A stretch of DNA of 64,000 nucleotides, taken from Actinomadura soli (lineage in GTDB: Bacteria > Actinomycetota > Actinomycetes > Streptosporangiales > Streptosporangiaceae). A model generated the notes under the pieces. The model worked only from the letters and a program-made list of their open reading frames with translations. It had not been told where the DNA came from and ran no database searches. The stretch lies in assembly GCF_005889715.1 (NCBI RefSeq), contig NZ_VCKW01000003.1, positions 1-64,000 on the forward strand, in the 5' to 3' direction. Made by a program: the position numbers and the translations under genes. Below, piece after piece: positions 47,938 to 57,423 of this stretch (positions within the stretch are counted from its first letter, which is position 1; each line of letters begins with the position of its first letter).

Positions 47938-49341
47938 ATGTCCGTGACTCGTCGCGGAGTCGTCAAGGGCGGCGCGGCCGGTGCGCTGTCCATCGCGCTC
48001 GCCGGAAGCCTGGACGGAATCTTCCAGACCTCCGCGGGCGCCGACACCGGAGAGGCGTTCGGCTACGGCCCGCTCGTCCCCGACCCCAAGGGCGTCCTCG
48101 ACCTGCCCAAGGGATTCTCGTACAAGACGCTGTCGGTGGAGGGCGAGCCCATCTCCGAAGGCGTCGTCGTCCCCGGCCACCACGACGGGACGGCCACGTT
48201 CCCCGCGCGCGGCGGCCACGACCACTTCCCGCACTGGACCGGCGGACCCGAGTCCCCGGACTGGCCGAACCTCAGCGAGCGCGAGCGCGGCAGCGGCCGC
48301 CGGGGCCAGACGATCCTCGTGCGCAACCACGAGCAGAGCACCAACGGCACCCGCGCCGTCGCGCCGCCGGAGCTGACCTACGACCCGGTGGCAGGCGGCG
48401 GCACCACCAACCTGCTCGTCGACCGCGACGGCGGCCTGGTGTCGCAGTACGTCAGCCTCGCCGGGACGGCCGTGAACTGCGCGGGCGGCCGCACCCCGTG
48501 GGGCACGTGGCTGACCTGCGAGGAGACCGAGGGCTTCACGGGCCAGAGCAAGAGCCACGGCTGGGTCTTCGAGGTCGACCCGTACGGCAGGCGCACCAAG
48601 CCGGTCCCGCTGACCGGTCTCGGCCGGTTCGCGCACGAGGCCGTCGCGGTCGACCCGCACACCCTCACCGCGTACCTGACCGAGGACGCGTCCAAGCCGT
48701 TCGGCCTGTTCTACCGGTTCCGTCCCAACGCCCACCGCGGCGGCTACCACACCTACCTGAAGGGCGGTGAGCTGGAGGCGCTGAACGTGCCGAGCGTCCC
48801 CGACCTGTCGCTCGTCACCGAGCCCGGGACGAAGCTGCGCGCCCAGTGGGTGGACGTCCCCGACCCGTCCGCGAAGCAGACGTCCGTCCGCAAGCAGTTC
48901 GAGTCGATCACGCGGAGCCAGAAGCTCGAAGGCGCCTGGTGGGGCCACGGCAAGGCGTACTTCGTGGCCAGCTTCTCCAGCAAGGAGGCCGGCGCCGCGG
49001 GCGACCACGCCGGGCAGGTCTGGACCTACGACCCGCGCCGCAACGAGATCGAGCTCCAGCTGATCTTCAAGCCGGGCGGCCGCTTCGACGGCCCGGACAA
49101 CATCACCGTCTCCCCGTACGGCGGCGGCGTGATCCTGGCCGAGGACGGCGACGGGGAGCAGTACCTCGTCGGCACCACGCGGAAGAACAGGCCGTTCGCG
49201 TTCGCCCGCAACGCCCTCAACGGCAGCGAGTTCGCGGGGGTGACGTTCTCCCCGGACGGCCGTGTCCTGTTCGCCAGCCGCCAGTCCGACCCGGGCGCGA
49301 CGTTCGCGATCACGGGCCCCTGGCACCGCCTGCGCGGCTGA
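47938..49341 (+). CDS. PhoX-family alkaline phosphatase (DUF839), Tat-exported
   Basis: A 467-residue secreted protein. A Tat signal (SVTRRGVVKGG, twin Arg at 5-6) precedes a six-bladed propeller-type PhoX domain (LVRNHEQST, GTWLTCEETEGF, RFAHEAVAVD, GPDNITVSPYGGG), where the conserved acidic residues and Arg form the Ca/Fe site. It releases phosphate from organic esters outside the cell. ATG 47938 has AAGGAG five bases upstream. The PHO-box-like repeat in front supports induction by phosphate starvation. Confidence 0.93.
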   Translation: MSVTRRGVVKGGAAGALSIALAGSLDGIFQTSAGADTGEAFGYGPLVPDPKGVLDLPKGFSYKTLSVEGEPISEGVVVPGHHDGTATFPARGGHDHFPHWTGGPESPDWPNLSERERGSGRRGQTILVRNHEQSTNGTRAVAPPELTYDPVAGGGTTNLLVDRDGGLVSQYVSLAGTAVNCAGGRTPWGTWLTCEETEGFTGQSKSHGWVFEVDPYGRRTKPVPLTGLGRFAHEAVAVDPHTLTAYLTEDASKPFGLFYRFRPNAHRGGYHTYLKGGELEALNVPSVPDLSLVTEPGTKLRAQWVDVPDPSAKQTSVRKQFESITRSQKLEGAWWGHGKAYFVASFSSKEAGAAGDHAGQVWTYDPRRNEIELQLIFKPGGRFDGPDNITVSPYGGGVILAEDGDGEQYLVGTTRKNRPFAFARNALNGSEFAGVTFSPDGRVLFASRQSDPGATFAITGPWHRLRG

Positions 49342-49372
49342 CGGGCCCTACCCGTCAGGCGAGTGCGCACCG

Positions 49373-49690
49373 TCAGGCGAGTCCGCGGCGGGCGACGGCG
49401 GGGGGCCGGGTTCCCTGGATGGACGCCACCATGTCCAGGACCTGGCGGACGCCGTCCGCCTGCGGCTCGGGGACGCGGAAGAGCGCCGCGCCCAGCCACG
49501 CGTAGACGGACGCCGCGGCGAGCAGCGCCGGATCAGGCTCTCGCGCGTCCGTCTCCAGTGTGACGAGCACCACATCCCCCGCGGCCGCGTGCCGCTCCAC
49601 GCGGCCCGCCGGGGGAGCCGTGCCCGCATCAACGGCGCCGTCCGGTACCGGCGCGTCCGATGACAGGACCATCCGCTCTCGCACGTCCAT
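49373..49690 (-). CDS. Hypothetical protein, 105 residues
   Basis: Small protein with an alanine-rich helix (PDPALLAAASVYAWLGAALF) and VRQVLDMVASIQ. No family recognised. ATG 49690 (MDVRERMVLS). Strongly biased third positions support coding. It is divergent from the DivIVA-like gene. Confidence 0.6.
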   Translation of the reverse strand: MDVRERMVLSSDAPVPDGAVDAGTAPPAGRVERHAAAGDVVLVTLETDAREPDPALLAAASVYAWLGAALFRVPEPQADGVRQVLDMVASIQGTRPPAVARRGLA

Positions 49691-49759
49691 GACGCAAAGC
49701 GTGGCACGATCTGGGATCGGGAAACGTCCTTCAGAGGGACGCGTGCAGATCGGAGCGAG

Positions 49760-50209
49760 ATGGTTGTCGTGGTTCTCGTCCTGGCAGGCGTGGCCGTGCT
49801 GGGCGCCGTCGTCGTCCTCGCCATGGGCCGGGGCGGGGAGCTGGCCGAGACCCATCCCGACTATCCGCGGCTCCCGCTCGGCGCCGACGGGCGTCCCATC
49901 ACCGGCCCGGACGTCGCCCACATGCGGTTCCCGCGCACGTTCTGGGGCTACCAGCCGCAGGTGATGGACGAGGCGCTGCGCCGCGTCTCCCACGCGCTGG
50001 CCGAACGCGACGCCCGCGTGGCCATGCTCGAACAGCAGCTCCACGACCTGCGCCACGGCGCGGGCTCGATCGGTGCCCTGCACGGGCTGGAGGAGCCGCC
50101 CCCGAACGGCGGCCTGGAAGAACCGGCCCCGAACGGCGGTCCGCCCTCGCTCCTCAAGGAGGACACCGAGGACGAGCGCGTGAGCGGCGCGACGGAGGAC
50201 CGTCCGTGA
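49760..50209 (+). CDS. DivIVA-domain membrane protein
   Basis: A 149-residue protein with one N-terminal helix (VVVVLVLAGVAVLGAVVVLA), the DivIVA-like segment RFPRTFWGYQPQVMDEALRRV followed by a coiled coil (ALAERDARVAMLEQQLHDL), and a tail with a duplicated LEEPxPNGG unit (27-base repeat at 50087-50139). DivIVA-type proteins mark curved membranes or the cell pole; the role of this short one is unknown. Overlaps the next gene as GTGA. Confidence 0.8.
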   Translation: MVVVVLVLAGVAVLGAVVVLAMGRGGELAETHPDYPRLPLGADGRPITGPDVAHMRFPRTFWGYQPQVMDEALRRVSHALAERDARVAMLEQQLHDLRHGAGSIGALHGLEEPPPNGGLEEPAPNGGPPSLLKEDTEDERVSGATEDRP

Positions 50210-50643
50210 GCGGCGTCGCCGTCCACGCGGAGGCGGTCTCGGCCGCGCCCGCCGAGCGGGTCTTCGACGTCCTGACCGACTGGCCGCGCCACGCGGAGTG
50301 GATGCCGTTCACCAGCGCGGAGGGCGGCCGGAAGATCGGCGACGAGCTGCGGGCGTTCACCGGCGTCGGCCCGGTCGGGTTCCTCGACACCATGGTGATC
50401 ACCGACTGGCGGCCGGGCCGCCGCGTCGCCGTCCGGCACACCGGGCGCGTGGTGCGCGGCGAGGCGTGGTTCAAGGTCGTCCCCGAGGGGGCGGGCAGCC
50501 GCGTTGTGTGGGCCGAACGCGTCGACCTGCCGCTCGGCCCGCTCGGCCGCGCCGGATGGCTCGTCGCCGGGCCGGTCGTGAAGGCGTTCATGCGCCTCGG
50601 CCTCCGCCGGTTGGCCGCGCTGTCCGAACCGTCGGAGACGTGA
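50206..50643 (+). CDS. SRPBCC-family (polyketide cyclase/dehydrase-like) protein
   Basis: A 145-residue START-like fold protein (VSAAPAERVFDVLTDWPRHAEW; WFKVVPEGAGSRVVWAERVDL). This is a common actinobacterial lipid or small-molecule binding family of mostly unknown function. Coupled to the DivIVA-like gene by a GTGA overlap. Confidence 0.85.
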   Translation: MSGVAVHAEAVSAAPAERVFDVLTDWPRHAEWMPFTSAEGGRKIGDELRAFTGVGPVGFLDTMVITDWRPGRRVAVRHTGRVVRGEAWFKVVPEGAGSRVVWAERVDLPLGPLGRAGWLVAGPVVKAFMRLGLRRLAALSEPSET

Positions 50644-50657
50644 GGTAGAACGGGCGG

Positions 50658-51233
50658 GTGACCACCGCGATTCTGGGCGAGGACGGCCTGGCCCGCTGCC
50701 CGTGGGGCCTGTCGGCGCCCGACTACGTCGCCTACCACGACGAGGAGTGGGGCCGTCCCGTCCGCGACGACCAGGGCCTTTACGAGAAGCTCTGCCTGGA
50801 GGCGTTCCAGTCCGGGCTGTCGTGGCTGACGATCCTCCGCAAGCGCGAGGCGTTCCGGGCCGCCTTCCACGGGTTCGACCCCGAGAAGGTCGCCGCGTTC
50901 GGCCCCGGCGACGTCGAGCGCCTGATGGCGGACGCCTCGATCGTCCGCAACCGGGCCAAGATCGAGGCGTCGATCGCCAACGCCCGCGCCGCGCTCGACC
51001 TCCCCGGCGGCCTCGCCGCGACCGCCTGGCGCTACGCCGACCCCGACGCTCCTGCGTATGCCGACATGTCCGACATGCCCGCGTCCACCGACGGATCGAA
51101 GGCCCTCGCCAAGGAGCTGAAGAAGCACGGCTTCCGCTTCCTCGGCCCCACCACCGTCTACGCCCTCATGCAAGCCTGCGGCCTGGTAGACGACCACCTC
51201 ACCGGCTGCTACCGCCGAGGCGCCTACACGTAG
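50658..51233 (+). CDS. tag: DNA-3-methyladenine glycosylase I (Tag)
   Basis: Base-excision repair enzyme of 191 residues that removes 3-methyladenine. It shows CPWGLSAPDYVAYHDEEWG with the first Cys and His zinc ligands, FQSGLSWLTILRKREAFRAA, and the C-terminal CGLVDDHLTGC with the other ligands. Fourteen bases after the SRPBCC gene. Confidence 0.95.
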   Translation: MTTAILGEDGLARCPWGLSAPDYVAYHDEEWGRPVRDDQGLYEKLCLEAFQSGLSWLTILRKREAFRAAFHGFDPEKVAAFGPGDVERLMADASIVRNRAKIEASIANARAALDLPGGLAATAWRYADPDAPAYADMSDMPASTDGSKALAKELKKHGFRFLGPTTVYALMQACGLVDDHLTGCYRRGAYT

Positions 51234-51240
51234 GGCCCGG

Positions 51241-53829
51241 TCACTCGGCCTTGGCCGCCTCCAGGACGGGGACGCCTGCGGCGCGGCGGGCCGGTAGCGC
51301 GGACGTCGCCAGCGTGACGGCCGCCGCGCCCGCGATGACCGCGACGAACAGCCACCACGGCGGGCTCGGCGCCAGGAACGAGCTGCCCGTCCCGGCATGC
51401 ATCAGGTAGCCGGTGCCGAGCGCCGTGCCGAGCCCGAGCAGCGTGCCGAGCAGGACGACCGTCGCGGCCTCCCAGCGGACGACCGACCTGATCTGCGCCG
51501 CCGTGGCGCCGACGGCGCCGAGCAGGCCGAACTCGCGGGTCCGTTCGGCGACGCTCATCGACACGGTCGTGGCCATCCCGAACAGCGCCAGGACGAGCGC
51601 CATCCCGATGAACCCGTAGATGACCCTGACGCCGTTGGTCATCGCCTTCGCCGCCGTCGTGACGTAGCCGGACTCGTCCAGCACCTGCGCGCCCGGCACG
51701 TCCGCGACCGCCCGGGTCAGGGCGTCCTTGGTGCCGCCGCGGACGAGGACGGCCGCCGTCCCCGCGCCCGGGTCCAGCCCGTCCATGGTGGCCGACGACA
51801 CCAGCGCCTGCTCGGCGAACAGGTGCGACGGGTCGTGGTAGGCACCCGCGACGGTCAGCTCGACCTTGCCCCGGACGCCGCGCACCACGATGCGCTGCCC
51901 CTTCTTCAGCTTGTTCGCCTTCATGACCGTGGACGCGACGCCGATCTCGCCGGGGCGGAGCGGCCGCAGGCTCCCGCCGAGATCGAGGACGGACGGCAGC
52001 GCGGCCGGGTCGGCGCCGGTCACGTCCAGGAACACCGGCTCCGCCGGCTCCTCGGGCGACGGCCGCTTCGGCGGCGGCGAGACGAGCCGGACCCCGGTCC
52101 CGGTCAGCGCCATCGCGCGGGACACACCGGGCGCGGCGGCGGCCTTGGCCACGGTGTCGCGGGGCAGCGGCGCCTGCCCGGACGACGTCTTCTCCGTCGC
52201 GGCGATCGCGTGCTCGGCCAGCATCACCTCCTTCCCGGCGGCGTCGAAGCGCGCGTTCACCGACAGGACGAGCACGGCGGTCGAGGAGACGAGCGCGACG
52301 CCGAGCATGAGCGAGGACGCGGCCGACGACACCCGGCGGGGGCTGCGGGTGATGGTGGCGCGGGCGAGCCGTCCCGCCTCGCCGCTCACCGCGGTGCCGG
52401 CGCGTCCGACCAGGCCGCCGAGCGGGCCGACGAAGAACGGGGCGAGGACGGCGAGCCCCGCCACCGCCGTCATGGACCCCATCAGGATCATGATGCAGAC
52501 GCCGACCGTGCGCTCCATGCCCGGCGGCTCCTCGTACCTGATCGCGAACACCAGGCCGTAGAACCCGGCCGCGAGGCCGAGCACGGCGAGCGCGCCGATG
52601 ATCCGCGGCCAGCGCCGTCCGGCCGTGTCGGTGCTCGCGGCGCGCAGCGCCTGCATCGGCGCGATCCGGGACGCCCTGCGGGCCGCGCGCCACGCGGCGA
52701 GCTGGGTGACGAGGATCCCGGCGAGGGCGGGCGCGGTGAGGGCGAGCCGGCCGAAGTCGGCGTCGGCGACGGAGATGTCGAAGCCGTCCTTGGCGAACAG
52801 GTCGGTGAGCAGTCCCGACACCGGGTAGCCGACCAGCACCCCGCCGATGGACGCGACGATCCCGAGCGCGAGCGCCTCCAGCCGGATCAGCCGCTTGATC
52901 TGGCGGGGCGTGGCGCCGATCGCGCTGAGCAGCGCGAGCCGCCGGGTCCGCTGCCGCACCAGCGTGCCGAACGTGTTGGCGACGACGAACAGCCCCACGA
53001 ACACCGCGAGGGACGAGAGCATGCTCAGCGAGCCGCCGACCGAGACGCCCGCGGAGTCGAGGGTGGCCGACTGCGCGTCCCGCACCCCGGCGGCCGTCCG
53101 GACGGTCACGTCCTCGCCGCGCAGGTCGCGGGCCAGACCGGCGCGGAGGTCGGCCGCGTTGACGCCCGGCGCGGCCCTGACCCACACGCCGTGCCACGTC
53201 CCGGGCGCCAGCTCGGCCGCCCGCCGGACGGTCTCCGGCGGCGCCAGCAGCAGGTCGCCGCTCGCGACGGCGCTGCGCCCCTGCACGGTGACGATCCCGA
53301 CGATCTTCATCGCGCGGGTCTGCTTCGGCAGCGTCGTCCGCAGCGGGTCGCCGACCTCCAGCTTTCCGGCGCGGGCGACGTGGCGGGTGACGGCGACCTC
53401 GCCGTCGGCGGCGGGCGCGCGCCCGTCCTCCAGGTGGTAGGGGTTGAGCCGGTTCTCGGGCGTCCATGGCCGGAGCATCGTGGCCGCCCCGGCCGGCGGC
53501 AGGATGATCCTGCCGTCGGCGCCGGTGGCGGTCACCGGGACGGTCGCGTCCCCGGCCACCGCCGCGACGCCGGGACGTCCGGCGACCCGGTCCAGCGGCA
53601 CCTGCCCGTCCGGGACGGCGTAGACGTCGCCGGGGTCGGTCGTCCCGCCGAGCACCAGGACGTCCGCGCGGGCGTACTCGCTGGCGTCGGTGCCCGACAC
53701 CGCCTCCTGCGCCCGGAACGTGAACTGCAGCGACCCGGCGATCAGCCCGATCGCGAACATCGCCGCCAGCAGCGTGGCGGTCAGCTGCTTCCAGCCGCCG
53801 GTGAACGAGCGGCGCGCGATGAGCCACAT
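51241..53829 (-). CDS. ABC transporter permease, large FtsX/MacB type with two half-units
   Basis: Permease of 862 residues with an N-terminal helix and two FtsX domains (first near 260-380, RLALLSAIGATPRQIKRLI; second near the C terminus, FGLLGAVGATAAQIRSVVRW) separated by exported domains. Such large permeases work with a LolD-like ATPase and are common in actinomycetes, often linked to lipoprotein or antimicrobial-peptide stress. Seven bases downstream of its ATPase gene. Confidence 0.93.
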   Translation of the reverse strand: MWLIARRSFTGGWKQLTATLLAAMFAIGLIAGSLQFTFRAQEAVSGTDASEYARADVLVLGGTTDPGDVYAVPDGQVPLDRVAGRPGVAAVAGDATVPVTATGADGRIILPPAGAATMLRPWTPENRLNPYHLEDGRAPAADGEVAVTRHVARAGKLEVGDPLRTTLPKQTRAMKIVGIVTVQGRSAVASGDLLLAPPETVRRAAELAPGTWHGVWVRAAPGVNAADLRAGLARDLRGEDVTVRTAAGVRDAQSATLDSAGVSVGGSLSMLSSLAVFVGLFVVANTFGTLVRQRTRRLALLSAIGATPRQIKRLIRLEALALGIVASIGGVLVGYPVSGLLTDLFAKDGFDISVADADFGRLALTAPALAGILVTQLAAWRAARRASRIAPMQALRAASTDTAGRRWPRIIGALAVLGLAAGFYGLVFAIRYEEPPGMERTVGVCIMILMGSMTAVAGLAVLAPFFVGPLGGLVGRAGTAVSGEAGRLARATITRSPRRVSSAASSLMLGVALVSSTAVLVLSVNARFDAAGKEVMLAEHAIAATEKTSSGQAPLPRDTVAKAAAAPGVSRAMALTGTGVRLVSPPPKRPSPEEPAEPVFLDVTGADPAALPSVLDLGGSLRPLRPGEIGVASTVMKANKLKKGQRIVVRGVRGKVELTVAGAYHDPSHLFAEQALVSSATMDGLDPGAGTAAVLVRGGTKDALTRAVADVPGAQVLDESGYVTTAAKAMTNGVRVIYGFIGMALVLALFGMATTVSMSVAERTREFGLLGAVGATAAQIRSVVRWEAATVVLLGTLLGLGTALGTGYLMHAGTGSSFLAPSPPWWLFVAVIAGAAAVTLATSALPARRAAGVPVLEAAKAE

Positions 53830-53836
53830 GACGCGC

Positions 53837-54601
53837 TCAGCCCTCCATCCGCCGCATGGCGGCGTGGACCTGGTCGATGGTGGGGGAGTGCAGCTCGTGG
53901 ACGATCATCCCGTCGGCGAGGAACAGCACCCGGTCGGCGTGCGCGGCGGCCAGCGGGTCGTGCGTCACCATGATCACCGTCTGCCGGTAGGCGTCCACGG
54001 CGGTGCGCAGGAACCCCAGCACCTCGGCGCCCGACCGCGAGTCGAGGTTGCCGGTGGGCTCGTCGGCGAACAGCACCTCGGGACGGGTCAGCAGCGCCCG
54101 CGCCACCGCGACCCGCTGCTGCTGCCCGCCCGACAGCTCGCTCGGACGGTGCCGGAGCCGATCCCGCAGGCCGAGGGCGTCCACGATCGTGTCGAACCAC
54201 TGCCGGTCCGCGCGCCGGTTCCCGAGCCGCCCGGTGAGCCGGATGTTCTCCTCCGCCGTCAGCATCGGCAGCAGGTTGAACGACTGGAACACGAACCCGA
54301 GCCGGTCGCGGCGCAGCTTGGTCAGCGCCGTCCGGGACAGCGCGGTGATGTCCACGTCGCCGATCAGGACGGAGCCGGACGTCACCGCGTCCAGCCCGGC
54401 CATGCAGTGCAGGAACGTCGACTTGCCGGAGCCGGACGGCCCCATGATCGCGGTGAACCGGCCGCGGGGGAACGCCGCTGAGACGCCGCGCAGCGCGGTC
54501 ACCGCGCCGTCGCCCGTCCCGTACGACTTCACCACGTCGCGGGCCACGGCGACGTGGTCGTGGACCTGCCCGGCCGGAGGTACGGCGGTTGTCTGGATCA
54601 T
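53837..54601 (-). CDS. ABC transporter ATP-binding protein, LolD/MacB type
   Basis: ATPase of 254 residues: Walker [12 protein letters not shown]-loop VFQSFNLLP, signature LSGGQQQRVAVARAL, Walker [12 protein letters not shown] and H-loop VTHD. First gene of a two-gene exporter operon. Substrate unknown. Confidence 0.95.
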   Translation of the reverse strand: MIQTTAVPPAGQVHDHVAVARDVVKSYGTGDGAVTALRGVSAAFPRGRFTAIMGPSGSGKSTFLHCMAGLDAVTSGSVLIGDVDITALSRTALTKLRRDRLGFVFQSFNLLPMLTAEENIRLTGRLGNRRADRQWFDTIVDALGLRDRLRHRPSELSGGQQQRVAVARALLTRPEVLFADEPTGNLDSRSGAEVLGFLRTAVDAYRQTVIMVTHDPLAAAHADRVLFLADGMIVHELHSPTIDQVHAAMRRMEG

Positions 54602-54708
54602 GCCGTCCAGGAAACCGCCGGAGACCCCTCGGGCACATTGACGCCCGCTCCCGGCCTTCGGGTGGGGACAACCCCACCTACGGCCGGGAGGAGCCCTTCA
54701 GCGGCCTC

Positions 54709-55494
54709 TCAGCGGCCCTCGAAGGTGGGCTGCTGCTTCTTCAGGAACGCCTCGGTCGCGTTGCGGTGGTCGCTGGTCTTCTCGCACTCGTCCTGGAGCT
54801 CCGCCTCCCGTTCGAGCGCGGCCGCCAGGTCGTGCGTCGCCGCGAAGTCGAGCGCCGCCTTGACCGCGCCGTAGGAGACCGTCGGGCCGGCGGCGAGGCG
54901 GCGGGCCAGCTCCACCGCCGCAGGGGCCAGCTCGTCCGCCGGGACGACCCGGTTCACCAGGCCGAGCTCCAGCGCCGCGTCAGCCTTGATCGGCTCGCCC
55001 AGCAGCAGCAGCTCCGCGGCCTTCGCGCGGCCGACGAGCCGCTGCAGCGTCCACGACATGCCGCTGTCCGGCGCTAGCCCGATGCCGGTGAACGCGGTCG
55101 CGAACCGGGCCTTGTCGGACGCCACGACCAGGTCGCACGCGAACGCCAGCGAGGCGCCCGCGCCCGCGGCCACGCCGTTCACCGCCGCGACCACCGGTTT
55201 CCGCATCCCCGCGAGCGCCAGCACGATCGGGTTGTAGTGCCTGCGGACGGTCTCGTCCAGCCCCTTCCCCGCGGCGAGGTTGTCGCCGTGCTCGCGAAGG
55301 TCCTGACCCGCGCAGAAGGCCCGGCCCGCGCCCGTGAGGACCACCGCGCGGGCGGCGGGGTCTGCGGCCGCGCGCACCGCGGTCGCGCGCAGCAGCTCCT
55401 TCATCTCGACCGTCAGCGAGTTCATACCGTCCGGACGGTTGAGCGTGATCGTCCCAACGCCGTCGGTCAGGTCGTAAAGCACGGTCTCAGCCAT
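54709..55494 (-). CDS. Enoyl-CoA hydratase/isomerase (PaaG-like)
   Basis: Crotonase of 261 residues with ITLNRPDGMNSLTVEMKELL, FCAGQDLREHG, AVNGVAAGAGASLAFACDLV and GIGLAPDSGMSWTLQRLVG. The GLAPDSG segment and C-terminal EFAKKQQPTFEGR-like end (here AFLKKQQPTFEGR) match the PaaG group of 1,2-epoxyphenylacetyl-CoA isomerases, though beta-oxidation roles are possible. Start ATG 55494. Confidence 0.9.
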   Translation of the reverse strand: MAETVLYDLTDGVGTITLNRPDGMNSLTVEMKELLRATAVRAAADPAARAVVLTGAGRAFCAGQDLREHGDNLAAGKGLDETVRRHYNPIVLALAGMRKPVVAAVNGVAAGAGASLAFACDLVVASDKARFATAFTGIGLAPDSGMSWTLQRLVGRAKAAELLLLGEPIKADAALELGLVNRVVPADELAPAAVELARRLAAGPTVSYGAVKAALDFAATHDLAAALEREAELQDECEKTSDHRNATEAFLKKQQPTFEGR

Positions 55495-55674
55495 GGTCGT
55501 CCCCTCCAATACGCCCACTCGCGATCCTCTCATCTTCCGATCTGGAGGCTGATCGTTACCACTTCGCGCCCGGAAGACGAGATAATGGACCACTACTGAT
55601 GACGCGGATGCGACACGCGGCCACGCGGCCAACGGTGTGCGAAGGCCGCGGCCCTACGCAGGAAGGGGATACGC

Positions 55675-55842
55675 ATGGCGGCGATGAAGCCGCGGACGGG
55701 AGACGGTCCGCTCGAAGTGACCAAGGAGGGACGCGGAATCGTCATGCGGGTTCCACTCGAAGGCGGTGGACGTCTCGTGGTCGAGCTGTCCGCCGATGAG
55801 GCCAAGGAGCTCGGCGAGGCCCTCAAGGGCGTCGTGGGCTGA
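55675..55842 (+). CDS. DUF3117 family protein
   Basis: A 55-residue protein: MAAMKPRTGDGPLEVTKEGR, then VMRVPLEGGGRLVVELS and ADEAKELGEALKGVVG. It matches the conserved actinobacterial DUF3117 family, of unknown function. ATG 55675 follows GGAAGGGG. Divergent from the enoyl-CoA hydratase. Confidence 0.9.
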   Translation: MAAMKPRTGDGPLEVTKEGRGIVMRVPLEGGGRLVVELSADEAKELGEALKGVVG

Positions 55843-55953
55843 CGGCTCAGCCGTTCCCGGCTTGTTGGTGACGGTCCCGGCGGGGGTATCGCCGGGGCCC
55901 TTGCCATTCCCGCTCCAGAACACCCGACCGAGAACCTGGGGGAATTCGCCGCC

Positions 55954-57414
55954 ATGCCCATCGAGACCCGCGTCCACGGCGCGGACGGGACCGTGTCACA
56001 GACCGCGGTCGACGTCGACGCGGAGGTCGTGGCCGTGCCGGTCGGGTCGGGGCCCGTCGCGCCCGCCGCCGAGGTGGCGCGGTCCCTGCCGTTCACGCTG
56101 GACGAACTGCTGGAACTCCACCGGGCCAAGGGCGAGCCGGGGGAGATCACGGCCACCCAGGTCCGGCTCGGCGACCGGATGCGGGAACTGCTGCTGTACG
56201 GGGTGGGCGACGCGGCCCCGGCCGACCTGCGCAAGGCCGGCGCCGCGTTGGCCCGACGGGGGAAGGGCCGCACCGCGCTGGTCGCGGGCGTCCCCGCGGG
56301 CGACCTCGCCGCCTTCGTGGAGGGCGCGCTGCTCGCCGGCTACGAGTTCAAGATCGGCGCCGCGCCCGCGAAGAAGGCGCTCGGCACGCTCGCCGTCCTC
56401 ACCGAGGCCGGTCCCGGGGCGGACGCGCCCGCGATCGAGCTGGGCACCGCGCGGGCCCGCGCCACCGCGCTGGCCCGCGACCTCGCCAACACCCCGTCCC
56501 GCGAGAAGGACCCGGCGTGGCTCGCCGCGCAGGCCGAGCGGGTCGCCGCCGACGCGGGCCTCACCGTCCGCGTGCGCGACGAGAAGGAGCTGGTGGACGA
56601 GGGCTTCGGCGGCCTCGTCGCGGTCGGCGGCGGGTCGTCGCGTCCGCCCCGCCTGATCGAGCTCTCCTACCTTCCGGACGAGGCCGCCGATCGTCATGTC
56701 GTCCTCGTCGGCAAGGGCATCACGTTCGACAGCGGCGGCCTGTCCCTCAAGCCGAACGACGGCATGAAGACGATGAAGACCGACATGGCGGGCGGCGCGG
56801 CCGTCATCGCCGCGATGAGCGCGCTGCGCGGGCTCGGCGTCCGCGCCCGCGTCACCGGGCTGGTCGCCGCGGCGGAGAACATGCCGTCCGGGTCGGCCAT
56901 GCGTCCCGGCGACGTGATCGCCCACTACGGCGGGAAGACGTCGGAGGTGCTGAACACCGACGCCGAGGGACGGCTCGTCCTCGCCGACGCGCTCGCCTAC
57001 GCCGGCGCCTCGCTGGCCCCCGACGTGATCGTGGACGTGGCGACCCTGACCGGCGCGGCGAAGGTCGCGCTGGGCCTGCGGCACGCGGCGCTGTTCACCG
57101 GCGACGACGCCCTCGCCACCGCGCTCACGGAGGCCGGCGCCGCGGCGGGCGAGCAGGTGTGGCGGCTGCCGCTCGTCGACGACTACCGTGCCGCGATCGA
57201 CTCCGACGTCGCCGACATCAACAACATCGGCCGCGGCGGCTTCGGCGGCGGCTCCATCACGGCGGCGCTGTTCCTGCGCGAGTTCGCCGGCGACCGCCCC
57301 TGGGCCCACCTCGACATCGCCGGGCCCGGCCGCGCCACGTCCGACGACGCCGAGCTCACCCGCGGCGCGACGGGCTACGGCACCCGCCTGCTCCTCACCT
57401 GGCTGACCGCCTGA
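55954..57414 (+). CDS. pepA: Leucyl aminopeptidase (M17, PepA)
   Basis: Cytosolic di-zinc aminopeptidase of 486 residues with the M17 signature EVLNTDAEGRLVLADAL, the upstream VGKGITFDSGGLSLKPNDGM (metal-binding Lys/Asp) and a less conserved N-terminal domain. It removes N-terminal residues from peptides. Confidence 0.96.
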   Translation: MPIETRVHGADGTVSQTAVDVDAEVVAVPVGSGPVAPAAEVARSLPFTLDELLELHRAKGEPGEITATQVRLGDRMRELLLYGVGDAAPADLRKAGAALARRGKGRTALVAGVPAGDLAAFVEGALLAGYEFKIGAAPAKKALGTLAVLTEAGPGADAPAIELGTARARATALARDLANTPSREKDPAWLAAQAERVAADAGLTVRVRDEKELVDEGFGGLVAVGGGSSRPPRLIELSYLPDEAADRHVVLVGKGITFDSGGLSLKPNDGMKTMKTDMAGGAAVIAAMSALRGLGVRARVTGLVAAAENMPSGSAMRPGDVIAHYGGKTSEVLNTDAEGRLVLADALAYAGASLAPDVIVDVATLTGAAKVALGLRHAALFTGDDALATALTEAGAAAGEQVWRLPLVDDYRAAIDSDVADINNIGRGGFGGGSITAALFLREFAGDRPWAHLDIAGPGRATSDDAELTRGATGYGTRLLLTWLTA

Positions 57415-57423
57415 GGCGCGCGG